From a virus: a DNA stretch of 50,215 nucleotides. The notes beneath the pieces were generated by a model. That model had not been told where the DNA came from. It ran no database searches and saw only the letters and a program-made list of their open reading frames with translations. Location of the stretch: positions 1-50,215 of IMG/VR virus record IMGVR_UViG_3300047493_000197. One strand, written 5' to 3'. Made by a program: the position numbers and the translations under genes. Positions 13,638-22,300 of this stretch are shown here, piece by piece (within the stretch, counting starts at the first letter, position 1; each line of letters begins with the position of its first letter).

Positions 13638-13874
13638 ATGACCTTCGTCGTCGAGAGGGTCAAGCATCGCATCCCGCCGACCAAGAAGCCGCCGTCTCGG
13701 CCACGACCGATGACGCCGGCGGAAATCGACAGCGATTTGGCCGACATCGCCCAACGGCTCGGCTGGCTGAAACCCTCGAGCCACGATCCCGAGAAATATC
13801 ACGTCGACAAGTCCGAACTCCTGCGCGATCTCGGCAAGCTGCGCGAGCGGGTGCGCATGGGCGTGCGGGAATAG
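13638..13874 (+). CDS. small hypothetical protein upstream of terminase
   Basis: 78 residues from ATG 13638. Basic, Pro-rich N-terminus, then helices (TPAEIDSDLADIAQRLGWL, DKSELLRDLGKLRERVRMG). It is immediately upstream of the terminase genes and may be a packaging accessory. The family is not recognised. Confidence 0.6.
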   Translation: MTFVVERVKHRIPPTKKPPSRPRPMTPAEIDSDLADIAQRLGWLKPSSHDPEKYHVDKSELLRDLGKLRERVRMGVRE

Positions 13875-13941
13875 GGCGTAGCGGCCGCTTTTAGACCGCG
13901 GATGTACCGGCTTAAGCGCGCCGCAGCCGGCAGGACGTTTC

Positions 13942-14409
13942 ATGGCGGGTCGACCGACTGATTACACCCCAGCGATCGCCGACGCGATCTGCCTGCGCAT
14001 CGCCAACGGCGAAAGCCTGCGCCAAGTCTGTAAAGACGAGACGATGCCTGACAAGTCCACCGTACTGCGGTGGCTCCTGAGAGACGAGCAATCGGCATTT
14101 CGCGACCAGTACGCGCGCGCGCGTGAGGCGCAGGCCGATTGCGACGCCGACGAGATTATCGAGATAGCCGACGACACGACGCGTGACGTCACTACGATCG
14201 AGCGCGACGGCAAAGACGTGGAAGTCGTCAACCACGAGCATATTCAGCGCTCACGGCTGCGCGTCGACGCCCGCAAGTGGCGCGCGGCCAAGATGGCGCC
14301 CAAGAAATACGGCGATAAGGTCGCCCTCGAACATACCGGCAAAGACGGCAAGGACCTGCCGGTCGGCCAGGTGACAATCATCCAATTGCCCGACAATGGG
14401 AGAGGTTGA
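13942..14409 (+). CDS. terminase small subunit-like protein
   Basis: 155 residues. The N-terminal helix-turn-helix, about residues 8-45 (YTPAIADAICLRIANGES, KSTVLRWLLRD), matches Sf6-type small terminase DNA-binding domains. A helical oligomerisation region (ARAREAQADCDADEIIEIA) follows, then a C-terminal tail after KKYGDK. It recognises the packaging site and hands DNA to the large subunit, which starts 14 bp before this gene ends. Confidence 0.82.
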   Translation: MAGRPTDYTPAIADAICLRIANGESLRQVCKDETMPDKSTVLRWLLRDEQSAFRDQYARAREAQADCDADEIIEIADDTTRDVTTIERDGKDVEVVNHEHIQRSRLRVDARKWRAAKMAPKKYGDKVALEHTGKDGKDLPVGQVTIIQLPDNGRG

Positions 14410-15820
14410 CGGCGGCGGCGCGCCGTCCAAGGTCATCGTCGGACCGCAGCCCGGTCCACAAACCGCTTTTCTGGCGACGCCGGCCGATATTGCGATTTAC
14501 GGCGGCGCTGCGTTCGGCGGCAAGACGTTCGCGATCTTGCTCGAGCCGCTGCGCTACGTCGCCAACAAAGACTTCGGCGCAGTGATCTTCCGGCGCGTGA
14601 CGCCGCAGATCACCAATGAAGGCGGCTTGTGGGACGAGAGCAACAAGCTTTACCCGCTGCTCGGGGCCGAACCGAAAGTCGGCGACCTGTCGTGGCGCTT
14701 TCCGTCCGGATCGGCGTTGTCATTCGCTCATCTGGAGCACGACAAGACTGCTCAGTCGTGGCAGGGCGCGCAAATCCCGTTCATCGGGTTTGACGAACTC
14801 ACGCATTTTACCAAGTACCAGTTCTGGTACATGCTGAGCCGCAACCGTTCGACCTGCGGCGTGCGACCTTACATCCGCGCCACATGCAATCCGGACGCCG
14901 ATAGCTGGGTCGCGGAATTCATTGCCTGGTGGATTGACCCGGATACAGGTTTCCCGATTCCGGAGCGCGCCGGCGTGCTGCGCTGGTTTGTGCGTATCGG
15001 CGACAACATCGTTTGGGCTGACCGGCCCGAGGATCTGGCGCATCACACCGATCCGAACGGCGTGCCGATACCGCCGAAGTCGGTCACTTTTATCCCGGCC
15101 AAGCTGACCGATAACACCATCGGCACGGCGAAAGACCCCGGTTACATCGCCAACCTCATGGCGCTGCCGACGGTCGAGCGCGAACGCCTCTACGGCGGCA
15201 ACTGGAAAATCCGTGCCGCGGCTGGGCTCCTGTTCAAGCGCACCTGGTGCAAAGTCGTCGACGCCGTGCCGGTCGGCACAGTATTCGCGCGCGGCTGGGA
15301 CCTGGCGGCGACGCCCAAGACCGAGACGAACGATCCGGACCGCACCTGCGCCACCAAGATCGGCAAGATGCCGGACGGCCGCTTTATCGTCGCGCATCAT
15401 CATCGAATGTACGGCTCGCCTGGCGAAGTCGAAACCGCACTCAAGAACACCGCGACCGCCGACGGCAAGTCAGTCCGCATCGGCATCCCCAAGGACCCGG
15501 CGCAGGCGGGCAAGTCGCAGGTGGTCAACCTCGCCAAGCTGCTAGTCGGCTACGACGTTCGGTTTGAAGCCGCTTCCGGCGACAAGATCACCCGGTTTGC
15601 CCCGTTCTCCGCGCAAGCCGAGGCCGGCAACGTCGACGTGCTGCGCGGGCCATGGAACGACGAATGGTTCACGGCGCTCGAAAGCTTCGGGCCCGACGTC
15701 AAGCATGACGACGACGCCGACAGTACCAGCGAAGCGTTCAACACTCTGACCGCGATGCCGGTGGTGACGATCGCCGCACCCTTCGTGACCGGCAAGCCGC
15801 GCCAGATACCGGGACAATAA
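14396..15820 (+). CDS. terminase large subunit (DNA-packaging ATPase/nuclease)
   Basis: 474 residues. The ATPase domain has a variant Walker A, GGAAFGGKT (36-44), and Walker B IGFDE (D133, E134). The RNase H-like nuclease domain begins about 295 with RGWDLA (catalytic D302) and ends with a DDADSTSEAF acidic motif near the C-terminus. It cuts concatemers and pumps DNA through the portal. The length is typical. It overlaps the small subunit by 14 bp and is followed by a 66-residue ORF and the portal gene. Confidence 0.93.
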   Translation: MGEVDGGGAPSKVIVGPQPGPQTAFLATPADIAIYGGAAFGGKTFAILLEPLRYVANKDFGAVIFRRVTPQITNEGGLWDESNKLYPLLGAEPKVGDLSWRFPSGSALSFAHLEHDKTAQSWQGAQIPFIGFDELTHFTKYQFWYMLSRNRSTCGVRPYIRATCNPDADSWVAEFIAWWIDPDTGFPIPERAGVLRWFVRIGDNIVWADRPEDLAHHTDPNGVPIPPKSVTFIPAKLTDNTIGTAKDPGYIANLMALPTVERERLYGGNWKIRAAAGLLFKRTWCKVVDAVPVGTVFARGWDLAATPKTETNDPDRTCATKIGKMPDGRFIVAHHHRMYGSPGEVETALKNTATADGKSVRIGIPKDPAQAGKSQVVNLAKLLVGYDVRFEAASGDKITRFAPFSAQAEAGNVDVLRGPWNDEWFTALESFGPDVKHDDDADSTSEAFNTLTAMPVVTIAAPFVTGKPRQIPGQ

Positions 15821-15822
15821 GC

Positions 15823-16023
15823 ATGGGCGAAGATCGCGCTGCCAACGTGAAAACCATCGCGGCGCGGATCGCGGCGCAAGCGGAAGGCCTTTCAGTCCGC
15901 GAATTTCTCGACGCGTGCGCCTTGGCATCCGCCACGCTGATCCGGGCGATTTACCGCGGGCCTGGCGTTGCGATTGCCACCGAACGATACAACGAGGCTT
16001 TCCACCGCGCGCTCAACAAATAA
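15823..16023 (+). CDS. small hypothetical protein between terminase and portal
   Basis: 66 residues, ATG 15823, two bases after the terminase stop. Mostly helical (KTIAARIAAQAEGLSVREF, ASATLIRAIYRG). Not recognised. Its position suggests a packaging or head-assembly accessory. Confidence 0.6.
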   Translation: MGEDRAANVKTIAARIAAQAEGLSVREFLDACALASATLIRAIYRGPGVAIATERYNEAFHRALNK

Positions 16024-16043
16024 AGCGCCGTTAGGCGAGCCCC

Positions 16044-17519
16044 ATGGCCATTGACCCCTACAGCGACGGCTCCGGCGGCTGGAAAGCGCCGGTGCTGGAG
16101 TACGGACTGAACTTCAAGGACTACGGCTCGTACGGCCTGCGCCAATACAGCGGCTGGGTCCGGGAGGAATTTCTCCCGCAACTGGTTGGCCGCGAAGCCG
16201 CGCGCGTCTACCGCGAAATGCTCGACAACTCATCGACCGTTGGGTCGATGATGTTTGCGATCATACAAGCCATGCGCAAGGTCGCGTGGCGCGTCGAGCC
16301 GGCGAGCGACAAGGCGCAAGCCAGGGCCGAAGCTGAATTCGCCGACACGTTGCGGCTCGATATGTCGCACACGTGGGATGATTTTATCGCCGAAGCCCTC
16401 TCGATGCTGGGGTATGGTTTTTCCGTTCACGAACTCGTCTACAAGAAACGCCTCGGCCTGATACCGCCGCAACCGGATCCGGCGACTGCGCAGGAGGAAT
16501 TGCCGTCATCGAGGTATTCCGACGGGCGCATCGGCTGGCGGCGGCTGCCGATCCGCGGCCAGGATACCGTCCTTAAGTGGTTTTTCGATCCGAACGGGCA
16601 GGTGAGAGGCGTCACCCAACAGCCGTGGGTAGGTTCGCTGATCGACATCCCGATCGAGAAGATGCTGCTGTTCCGGCCGTCGCAGCACAAGAACAATCCG
16701 GAAGGGCGTTCGATCCTACGCAACGCTTACCGCTCGTATTATTTCGTCAAGCGGCTGGAAGAGCTGGAAGCGATCCTCTTTGAGCGCATGGCCGGCTTCC
16801 CGGTCATGTCCGTGCCGAACGCACTGCTCGAAAAGGCGATGGCGCAACAGCCCGACCCGGCTGCGGTCGCAGCGCTCGCCGCCTACAAGAAACTCGTCAC
16901 CAACGTGCGCGTCGACGAGCAAATGGGCGCGATCATCCCGTCCGATTGCTGGGTCGATGCGACCGGCAAGCCGACCAATGCGAGGATGTACAGCTTCGAG
17001 CTGATGACCCCGCAGCACGGCCGATCATCGGTCGACGCCGACAAGACGATCACCCGGCACAAGATCGACATCTTGATGACGTTGCTCTGCGACTTCATCC
17101 AGATGGGCCACGAGGTCCGCGGCACCAACAATCTCGCCACCACCAAGGTGGATATGTTCTACGGCGCCATCGAGGGATGGCTGCACTCGCTGGCGGAAGT
17201 GCTTAATCGCTACGCCCTGCCGCGGGTCTGGCAGTTGAACGCCCTCAGTCGCGATCTGATGCCGCGATACGTGCCGGACATGCCGCAGCGGCTCGACCTC
17301 GACGGGCTAGGCGCCTTTATCGCCAACATCGCCTCGGCGGGCATGCCGCTGTTCCCGGACGAAGAACTCGAATCGTATCTGCGCGACGCGGCTGGCCTGC
17401 CGGACATCGACAGCCCGGAAGCGGCGAAGATCACCAAGAATGCGCCCGACGTGCTGCGCCGGATCGTGCTCGGCGCGGTGGCGAAGCGCATCAAGCAAAT
17501 GCGGGCGACACAGCGATGA
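16044..17519 (+). CDS. portal protein (DUF935/Mu gp29-like)
   Basis: 491 residues, typical portal length. Features seen are GYGFSVHELVYKK (about 121-133), NPEGRSILRNAYRSYYFVKR (about 215-235) and a long helix with LLCDFIQMGHEVRG then DMFYGAIEGWL (about 350-385). These match DUF935-type portals of Mu-like and related phages. It forms the dodecameric DNA channel at the capsid vertex. The start ATG 16044 follows AGGCGAG, and it overlaps the next gene by ATGA. Confidence 0.88.
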   Translation: MAIDPYSDGSGGWKAPVLEYGLNFKDYGSYGLRQYSGWVREEFLPQLVGREAARVYREMLDNSSTVGSMMFAIIQAMRKVAWRVEPASDKAQARAEAEFADTLRLDMSHTWDDFIAEALSMLGYGFSVHELVYKKRLGLIPPQPDPATAQEELPSSRYSDGRIGWRRLPIRGQDTVLKWFFDPNGQVRGVTQQPWVGSLIDIPIEKMLLFRPSQHKNNPEGRSILRNAYRSYYFVKRLEELEAILFERMAGFPVMSVPNALLEKAMAQQPDPAAVAALAAYKKLVTNVRVDEQMGAIIPSDCWVDATGKPTNARMYSFELMTPQHGRSSVDADKTITRHKIDILMTLLCDFIQMGHEVRGTNNLATTKVDMFYGAIEGWLHSLAEVLNRYALPRVWQLNALSRDLMPRYVPDMPQRLDLDGLGAFIANIASAGMPLFPDEELESYLRDAAGLPDIDSPEAAKITKNAPDVLRRIVLGAVAKRIKQMRATQR

Positions 17520-17851
17520 TATCCGCTGCCACGCAACAATACGTCAAAGACAATTGGGCGAAGCTCTCGCCGACGTTCCGCGCGGCGCATAATCGGCTGC
17601 GCCAGCGACTCGGCATGGAAACACTGCCGCCGCCGAAGATCGACCTCTACGTGCCGGCCCGCGGGCCTGCGGCTAAGCCATTCGATCCCACCAATCCCGA
17701 TTTCGTGGCCAGCGCCCGCGAATTCCTCGGTCCAGTGCTCGGTCCGCGCGGTGGCGAAGGCTTCACCATCAACGGTGAGACATCGGGCTCGCCGCACCGC
17801 GCCAAGCCGAAACCGGCCAGTGACGGCGACGAAGGGTTTGTTATCCGATGA
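17516..17851 (+). CDS. hypothetical head-module protein
   Basis: 111 residues; ATGA overlaps at both ends. The helical N-terminus (YVKDNWAKLSPTFRAAHNRLRQRLG) is followed by a Pro/Gly-rich, probably disordered half. Not recognised. It is tightly coupled to portal and protease genes, so likely has a head-assembly role. Confidence 0.65.
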   Translation: MISAATQQYVKDNWAKLSPTFRAAHNRLRQRLGMETLPPPKIDLYVPARGPAAKPFDPTNPDFVASAREFLGPVLGPRGGEGFTINGETSGSPHRAKPKPASDGDEGFVIR

Positions 17852-18399
17852 CAGCGCGCCTATTCGACGATCTGATCAAAGACGCGACCGTGCAGGGCGT
17901 GCACGCGCGCACCGCGCTCGGCAACGTGGCCGAGGAGCTGGATCGCAAGAAGCGCCAAAATGCGCGCGAGCAAGCCGCTGAGACACTGTCCGGCGAGGAC
18001 GCCGCCAAGGCCTTCCTCAAATGCGAGGTGGTGAAGGTCGACGACGGTTTAGGCCTCGTCTTTGGCTTCGCCATCGTCTGCAAACGCGACGGGTCGGACT
18101 ATTTCGACCTACAGGGCGACCACATTCCCGAAGCGGCGATGCTCGAAGCCGCCACCGATTTCATGCTGCACAGCCGCGTTTCCAAGGACATGCACACCGG
18201 CGCGCCGGACGGCAGCGTCGTGTTCGCTTTCCCGCTGACGACGGACATTGCCAAGGCGCTTAACGTCACGACGAAACAGACGGGCTTGCTGATCGCCATG
18301 AAGCCGTCCGCCGACGTACTGAGCAAATACCGTGACGGCACCTACAAGGGCTTCTCGATCGGCGGCTCGCGGGTGCGTGACGAAGAGGTGTCCGAATGA
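17848..18399 (+). CDS. XkdF-type prohead protease, N-terminal portion
   Basis: 183 residues. The core resembles the XkdF prohead protease family: VFGFAIVCKRDGSDYFDLQG (about 71-90), DFMLHSRVSKDMHTG (about 108-122) and YKGFSIGGSRV (about 168-178). His112 and Ser114 in LHSR are candidate active-site residues. The family usually continues into an EISAVDRPA strand. Here that strand is at the start of the next ORF, separated by an ATGA stop/start overlap. It should cleave scaffold and capsid during maturation. Confidence 0.8.
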   Translation: MTARLFDDLIKDATVQGVHARTALGNVAEELDRKKRQNAREQAAETLSGEDAAKAFLKCEVVKVDDGLGLVFGFAIVCKRDGSDYFDLQGDHIPEAAMLEAATDFMLHSRVSKDMHTGAPDGSVVFAFPLTTDIAKALNVTTKQTGLLIAMKPSADVLSKYRDGTYKGFSIGGSRVRDEEVSE

Positions 18400-19568
18400 C
18401 CAAGCGCATCATGCGGGCCTTCAAGATGAACGAGATATCGGCCGTTGACCGGCCGGCTCAATCACCGGCACGGGCAGCCATCATGAAGCGCGCAGTCGGC
18501 AAAGGCATGTATGACGTGGCCGAGTTCGCCCGTGTCATTGCGTCGATCGGCTACCTCCTGCAAAACGCCGACAACGAAGCCGTCATCGAAGCCGATAATT
18601 CCCCGGTTCCGGCGAAACTGCGCGCCTGGTTAGCCGCCGGCGCCAAGGTGTTCGCCGACATGGCGCGCGAGGAAATCGACGAGCTGGTGAACGCCGGCGT
18701 CCGCAAGACGTTCAAGGGCGCCGACGTCATCGACAAGGCGACAGACGCCTTGGCCGAAAGTCTCATCTCGATCTTGGGCTATGCCGCGCCGCTCGAAAAA
18801 CGCACGGCGATGCTCGATCAGACGTTCAAACAATTCAGCGATCACCTGTGCAGCGAACTCGGCGCCAATGCCGCGAAAGGAGATAACGACATGAACGCTA
18901 TCAAAAAGGCGCTGGGGCTTCCGGATACCGCCACCGAAGCCGAAATCGTTGCCGCGCTTGCCAAGCGCGACGCCGATGCGGCCGTGCTCTCGCTGGACCT
19001 CGAAATCCTCAAGGCCGGCATGAGCGACGAGGAGAAGTCTTACCACGACGGCCTCAAGGACGACGACGCCAAGAAGAAATTCCGCAGCCTAAGCCGCGCC
19101 GAGCGCGCCGAGCGGATGAAGAAGCGCGACGATCTTCCGGAGGACGTCCGCAAGAAGCTCGACGAACACGACGAACTGAAAAAGCGCCTGGCGGCGCTGG
19201 AGGACGGCAAAGCGCTCGAAGGCTTCAAGAAGCAAGCCATCGAGGCGGGGCTGCCCGAGGCCGATGGCGAGACGCTGCAGAAGGCGTATCGCGGCGACAA
19301 GAGTGCCGTCGACAAGATCGTCGACGTGGTCAAGGCACTGACCGCGCAAGTCAAGGCGGCCGGCTTGTTCAAGGAAGTCGGCGATCGCCGGACCGGCGGC
19401 GCTGTCATCACGGCCTATGACGAGCTCGTGGGCAAGGCCGATGAACTCCGCAAGACGGAAACGTCGCTCACCAAAGAACAGGCGTTCGCAAAGGTCTACG
19501 CCGATCCGGCCAACGCGGAGTTGGTCCGGCGCGAGCGCGGCGAGAACCGGCCGCAGGTCGCGGCGTAA
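18396..19568 (+). CDS. protease C-terminal strand fused to scaffold region
   Basis: 390 residues. Residues 8-20 (FKMNEISAVDRPA) match the usual end of XkdF-type proteases, so this ORF begins inside that domain. Residues 30-160 are helical. The remainder is highly charged and coiled-coil-like (KKFRSLSRAERAERMKKRDD, ELKKRLAALEDGK), as expected for a scaffold. An internal in-frame ATG at 18891 has a strong ribosome site, so two proteins with a shared C-terminus are likely. It lies directly before decoration and capsid genes. Confidence 0.78.
   Translation: MTKRIMRAFKMNEISAVDRPAQSPARAAIMKRAVGKGMYDVAEFARVIASIGYLLQNADNEAVIEADNSPVPAKLRAWLAAGAKVFADMAREEIDELVNAGVRKTFKGADVIDKATDALAESLISILGYAAPLEKRTAMLDQTFKQFSDHLCSELGANAAKGDNDMNAIKKALGLPDTATEAEIVAALAKRDADAAVLSLDLEILKAGMSDEEKSYHDGLKDDDAKKKFRSLSRAERAERMKKRDDLPEDVRKKLDEHDELKKRLAALEDGKALEGFKKQAIEAGLPEADGETLQKAYRGDKSAVDKIVDVVKALTAQVKAAGLFKEVGDRRTGGAVITAYDELVGKADELRKTETSLTKEQAFAKVYADPANAELVRRERGENRPQVAA
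18891..19568 (+). CDS. nested scaffold protein (internal start)
   Basis: In-frame ATG (residue 166 of the longer ORF) is preceded by AAAGGAG with 6-nt spacing, stronger than the site of the full-length gene. The product would be 225 residues (begins MNAIKKALGLPD), almost all charged helix. Nested scaffolds made from within a protease gene are well known, for example lambda C/Nu3. Ribosome site: seen. Role: inferred from the family and position. Confidence 0.65.
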   Translation: MNAIKKALGLPDTATEAEIVAALAKRDADAAVLSLDLEILKAGMSDEEKSYHDGLKDDDAKKKFRSLSRAERAERMKKRDDLPEDVRKKLDEHDELKKRLAALEDGKALEGFKKQAIEAGLPEADGETLQKAYRGDKSAVDKIVDVVKALTAQVKAAGLFKEVGDRRTGGAVITAYDELVGKADELRKTETSLTKEQAFAKVYADPANAELVRRERGENRPQVAA

Positions 19569-19646
19569 GCCCTTTCAATTCCTCACCCCAGCGGCTGGGC
19601 GCTGTAGAGCGCAAGCGGTCGCGCATTGATTTCAACGGAGAGCCCC

Positions 19647-20060
19647 ATGGCAACCGAAGCCCCTCTGATCAAAGACGGCGCGCAGTGCACGGCCGCGGCC
19701 AACTATTACAATCCCGCCTCGGCGCTCGATGGGCCGGGCGGCTCCGGCCAGTTTCTGTGCGTCAACATCAGCGCTGCGCGCACCGTAGCGGTGCAGACCA
19801 GCGCCGGCGGCGACGTGTACGGCATTTTGCAGAATACGCCAGCCGCCGGTCAGGCGGCTGATGTCGGACTGCTCGGCGTCAGCAAGGCCGTGGCCGGTGC
19901 CGCGATCTCGGCCGGCGTGCTCTTGCAGTGCGACACCAACGGCCGCGTGGTTACCTACACCAGCGGTGCCGTGGTCGGTCGAGCGATCGAGGCCGCCACC
20001 GCAGCCAATCAGATCATCACGATCGCGCTCCTGCCGTCCGGGGCGACGTCGGCCGCGTAA
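19647..20060 (+). CDS. capsid decoration protein-like (DUF2190 type)
   Basis: 137 residues from ATG 19647 behind CGGAGAG; an upstream ATG at 19626 is less likely. Small, beta-rich and Gly/Ala-rich (DVYGILQNTPAAGQ, GVSKAVAGAAISAG, NQIITIALLPSGATS). The pattern matches DUF2190-type phage decoration proteins. It lies between scaffold and major capsid genes, the standard position. Confidence 0.75.
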   Translation: MATEAPLIKDGAQCTAAANYYNPASALDGPGGSGQFLCVNISAARTVAVQTSAGGDVYGILQNTPAAGQAADVGLLGVSKAVAGAAISAGVLLQCDTNGRVVTYTSGAVVGRAIEAATAANQIITIALLPSGATSAA

Positions 20061-20149
20061 CTGATTTGAGTTCTTAGCGGCACCCTCGCGGTCGCCGCTT
20101 CGCCGTTTAGGCCCTTCGGCAAGGCGCCGCATCAAGAGTGGAGTGAACG

Positions 20150-21166
20150 ATGCCGCAACCTACAGTGCAACAGGTCCACGTCCAGGCGGCGCTGACGCAG
20201 ATTGCGACCGCCTACATTCAGGACGCGAAGGCCTACGTCGCCGACAAGGTGTTCCCCATCGTGCCGGTCGAGTTCCAGTCCGACAAATACTTCGCGTTCT
20301 CCAAGGACGATTTCTACCGTGACGAGGCGCAGCAACGCGCCGACGCGGCCGAGTCCGCTGGCGGTGGGTTCAACTTGAACTCCAACAACTCGTACTCCGC
20401 CGACGTGTGGGCGTATCACAAGGACTTGGGCGGCCAGACCCGGCGCAACGCCGACCCGGCCGTGAATATGGACATCGCGACCACCAAGTTTGTGATGCAG
20501 AAGCTGCTCATCCGGCGCGACCGGTTCTTCGCCACGACCTATCTGAAAACCGGCTTGTGGGGTGTCGATAACGTCGGCACCGCGGGCGGCACTCCGGGCT
20601 CGACCACGCCGGCTTACTGGAACGATGACGCCAACGGCGACCCCTACACCGACGTGGCGACGGGCCAGACCACGATCCTGCAAAACACCGGCTTCGAAGC
20701 GAACACCTTCCTGGTTACCTACCCGGTGTACCAGGCGCTCCGTAAGCACCCGCTCGTGATCGACCGCATCAAGTATACGACGCGCGCCGACGCTTCGAAG
20801 ATCACGCCGGAATTGCTGGCGTCATCGTTCGATGTGGACCGCATGCTCGTGTCGAAGGCGGTCTACAACAGCGCAGTCGAGAGCGCGACCGACAGCACCG
20901 GTTCGGCTGGCACCTATAGCTTCATCGCGGGCAAGAACGCGCTCCTCTGTCATGCGGCACCGGAGCCGGGCATCATGATCCCGACTGCGGGCTATACCTT
21001 CGCGTGGTCCGGCCTCACCGGGCTCAACACGATGGGCGTGCGCGTGGCGCAAATCCCGCTGCCGTGGCGCGGGCTGGAAACGGTCCGCACCGAAGGTGAA
21101 ATGGCCTTCGACATGCAGGCCGTCGGCACCGACCTCGCGGTCTATTACAGCGGGATCGTTCAGTAA
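20150..21166 (+). CDS. major capsid protein
   Basis: 338 residues, ATG 20150 with GGAG. No signal peptide. The central region (ADKVFPIVPVEFQSDKYFAF, NMDIATTKFVMQKLLIRRD) and the C-terminal half (GYTFAWSGLTG, VRTEGEMAFDMQAVGTDLA) are typical of an HK97-fold major capsid protein. Place, length and the terminator directly behind it support this. I did not see a propeptide cleavage site that I could assign. Confidence 0.85.
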   Translation: MPQPTVQQVHVQAALTQIATAYIQDAKAYVADKVFPIVPVEFQSDKYFAFSKDDFYRDEAQQRADAAESAGGGFNLNSNNSYSADVWAYHKDLGGQTRRNADPAVNMDIATTKFVMQKLLIRRDRFFATTYLKTGLWGVDNVGTAGGTPGSTTPAYWNDDANGDPYTDVATGQTTILQNTGFEANTFLVTYPVYQALRKHPLVIDRIKYTTRADASKITPELLASSFDVDRMLVSKAVYNSAVESATDSTGSAGTYSFIAGKNALLCHAAPEPGIMIPTAGYTFAWSGLTGLNTMGVRVAQIPLPWRGLETVRTEGEMAFDMQAVGTDLAVYYSGIVQ

Positions 21167-21172
21167 GTACAG

Positions 21173-21205
21173 GGCCGCGCCCCATAGCGCGGCCTTCTTC
21201 CTTTT
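21173..21205 (+). terminator. terminator or attenuator after the capsid gene
   Basis: A perfect 8-bp stem (GGCCGCGC 21173-21180, GCGCGGCC 21187-21194), 6-nt loop, followed by TTCTTCCTTTT. It starts 7 bp after the capsid stop. Partial termination here would give excess capsid mRNA over downstream tail genes; it could also protect the capsid mRNA 3' end. Confidence 0.65.
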
Positions 21206-21225
21206 CGTCACCGAGGACGATCACG

Positions 21226-21528
21226 ATGGATATTGCCGAGCAAGATATCGGCGGCGCGCGCGTACGGCGTCGTTTCAGCCGCGGGACCGAGGCGTTGCTG
21301 GCGGGTCACATGCTGACCGGCGAGGAGGTGCGCGGTATCCCGGTTGCCAACCGGCGCGCGCTCATTGACGCGGGCTTCATCGAAGTGTTTCCGCACGGCT
21401 TCGGCGAGGATGCCGGCGAGAAGCACATCGTGCATCTGGGTCGCGGTCAGTACGACGTCATCCAGGGCCACAAGCTCAACGATGCGCCACTGACCAAAGA
21501 CGAAGCGCAACAACTCGCCGCCGTCTAA
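21226..21528 (+). CDS. hypothetical head-completion-region protein
   Basis: 100 residues; ATG 21226 with GAGGA. It has a short domain (TEALLAGHMLTGEEVRGIPVANR and GEKHIVHLGRGQYDVIQGHKL) not recognised. It lies directly after the capsid gene and may be a connector component. Confidence 0.6.
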   Translation: MDIAEQDIGGARVRRRFSRGTEALLAGHMLTGEEVRGIPVANRRALIDAGFIEVFPHGFGEDAGEKHIVHLGRGQYDVIQGHKLNDAPLTKDEAQQLAAV

Positions 21529-21577
21529 AGCGGCGCTCATCCACTCCGAGAATTAAAACCAATCATAGGAGTTGGCC

Positions 21578-22273
21578 ATGTCGAATGGCTTCATGCAGCG
21601 TTTCAAGGGCAAGATCAAAGCCGCCATCATCTATCTCGACAGCAGCGCTGGCAAAGGCATTCAGCTTAACGCCGGCGGCACCTATGTGCAGTCGCCGAAC
21701 CATTGGTCAAACGCGGGCGCGCCGACCAACGGCACCAACGGGACGCTCGCAGGCTACGCCAATCCCGGCGATCTACTGGCCGATACGACCAACGGCAATC
21801 TCTATCAGAACATCGGAACACTTGCTTCGCCGACGTGGTCGATCTTCGAATCATCCGGCGACATTGCTCCGGTGCCGCAGCAAGCTTACAACGCCGTTTC
21901 CACCGCGCCGACCTCGAACGCGCTGGCATTGACCGGCGCCAACATCACCGGCGGCAGCGTAAAGACCATCCTCAATCTCACGGCCGCCCTCTCGGCCGGT
22001 GCGGCCGCCGATCTGCCGACCGTCGCCGCGCTGGTTACTGCGATGGAAGCAGCCGGCATTACGCCGGCCCCTGGCGCGAGCTACGAACTCGAAATCATGA
22101 ACACGTCGAGCGGCAACTATGCCTGGACCGTCACCACGGCCACCGGCTGGACGCTGACCGGCACCATGACGATCGCGCAGAACACGCTGCGGCGCTTTGT
22201 CGTCACCTTTACGTCGCTGACTGCGGCGACGCTGCAATCGCTCGGCGAGTACGCGATCACGGCAGGCGTCTAA
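21578..22273 (+). CDS. structural protein, probably head or decoration
   Basis: 231 residues from ATG 21578 (AGGAG upstream). The N-terminus is basic (MQRFKGKIKAAIIYLDSS). The middle is Gly/Asn/Thr-rich (NGTNGTLAGYANPGD, LYQNIGTLASPTWSIF). The C-terminal beta-rich domain (SYELEIMNTSSGNYAWTVTT, WTLTGTMTIAQNTLRRFVVTF) resembles phage surface-protein domains. Likely virion-exposed; no precise family. Confidence 0.65.
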   Translation: MSNGFMQRFKGKIKAAIIYLDSSAGKGIQLNAGGTYVQSPNHWSNAGAPTNGTNGTLAGYANPGDLLADTTNGNLYQNIGTLASPTWSIFESSGDIAPVPQQAYNAVSTAPTSNALALTGANITGGSVKTILNLTAALSAGAAADLPTVAALVTAMEAAGITPAPGASYELEIMNTSSGNYAWTVTTATGWTLTGTMTIAQNTLRRFVVTFTSLTAATLQSLGEYAITAGV

Positions 22274-22300
22274 GCGAACCCCTCGCGCGGAGGCCTCCCC

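Noticed and set aside
13413-13943. Long minus-strand frame across the 13638-13874 gene
   Set aside because: Its sequence is antisense to a better-supported plus-strand gene and has composition typical of a reverse-frame artefact in GC-rich DNA.
14396-15820. Possible intein in the terminase large subunit, a frequent intein site
   Set aside because: The protein has normal length and no Hint or LAGLIDADG motif.
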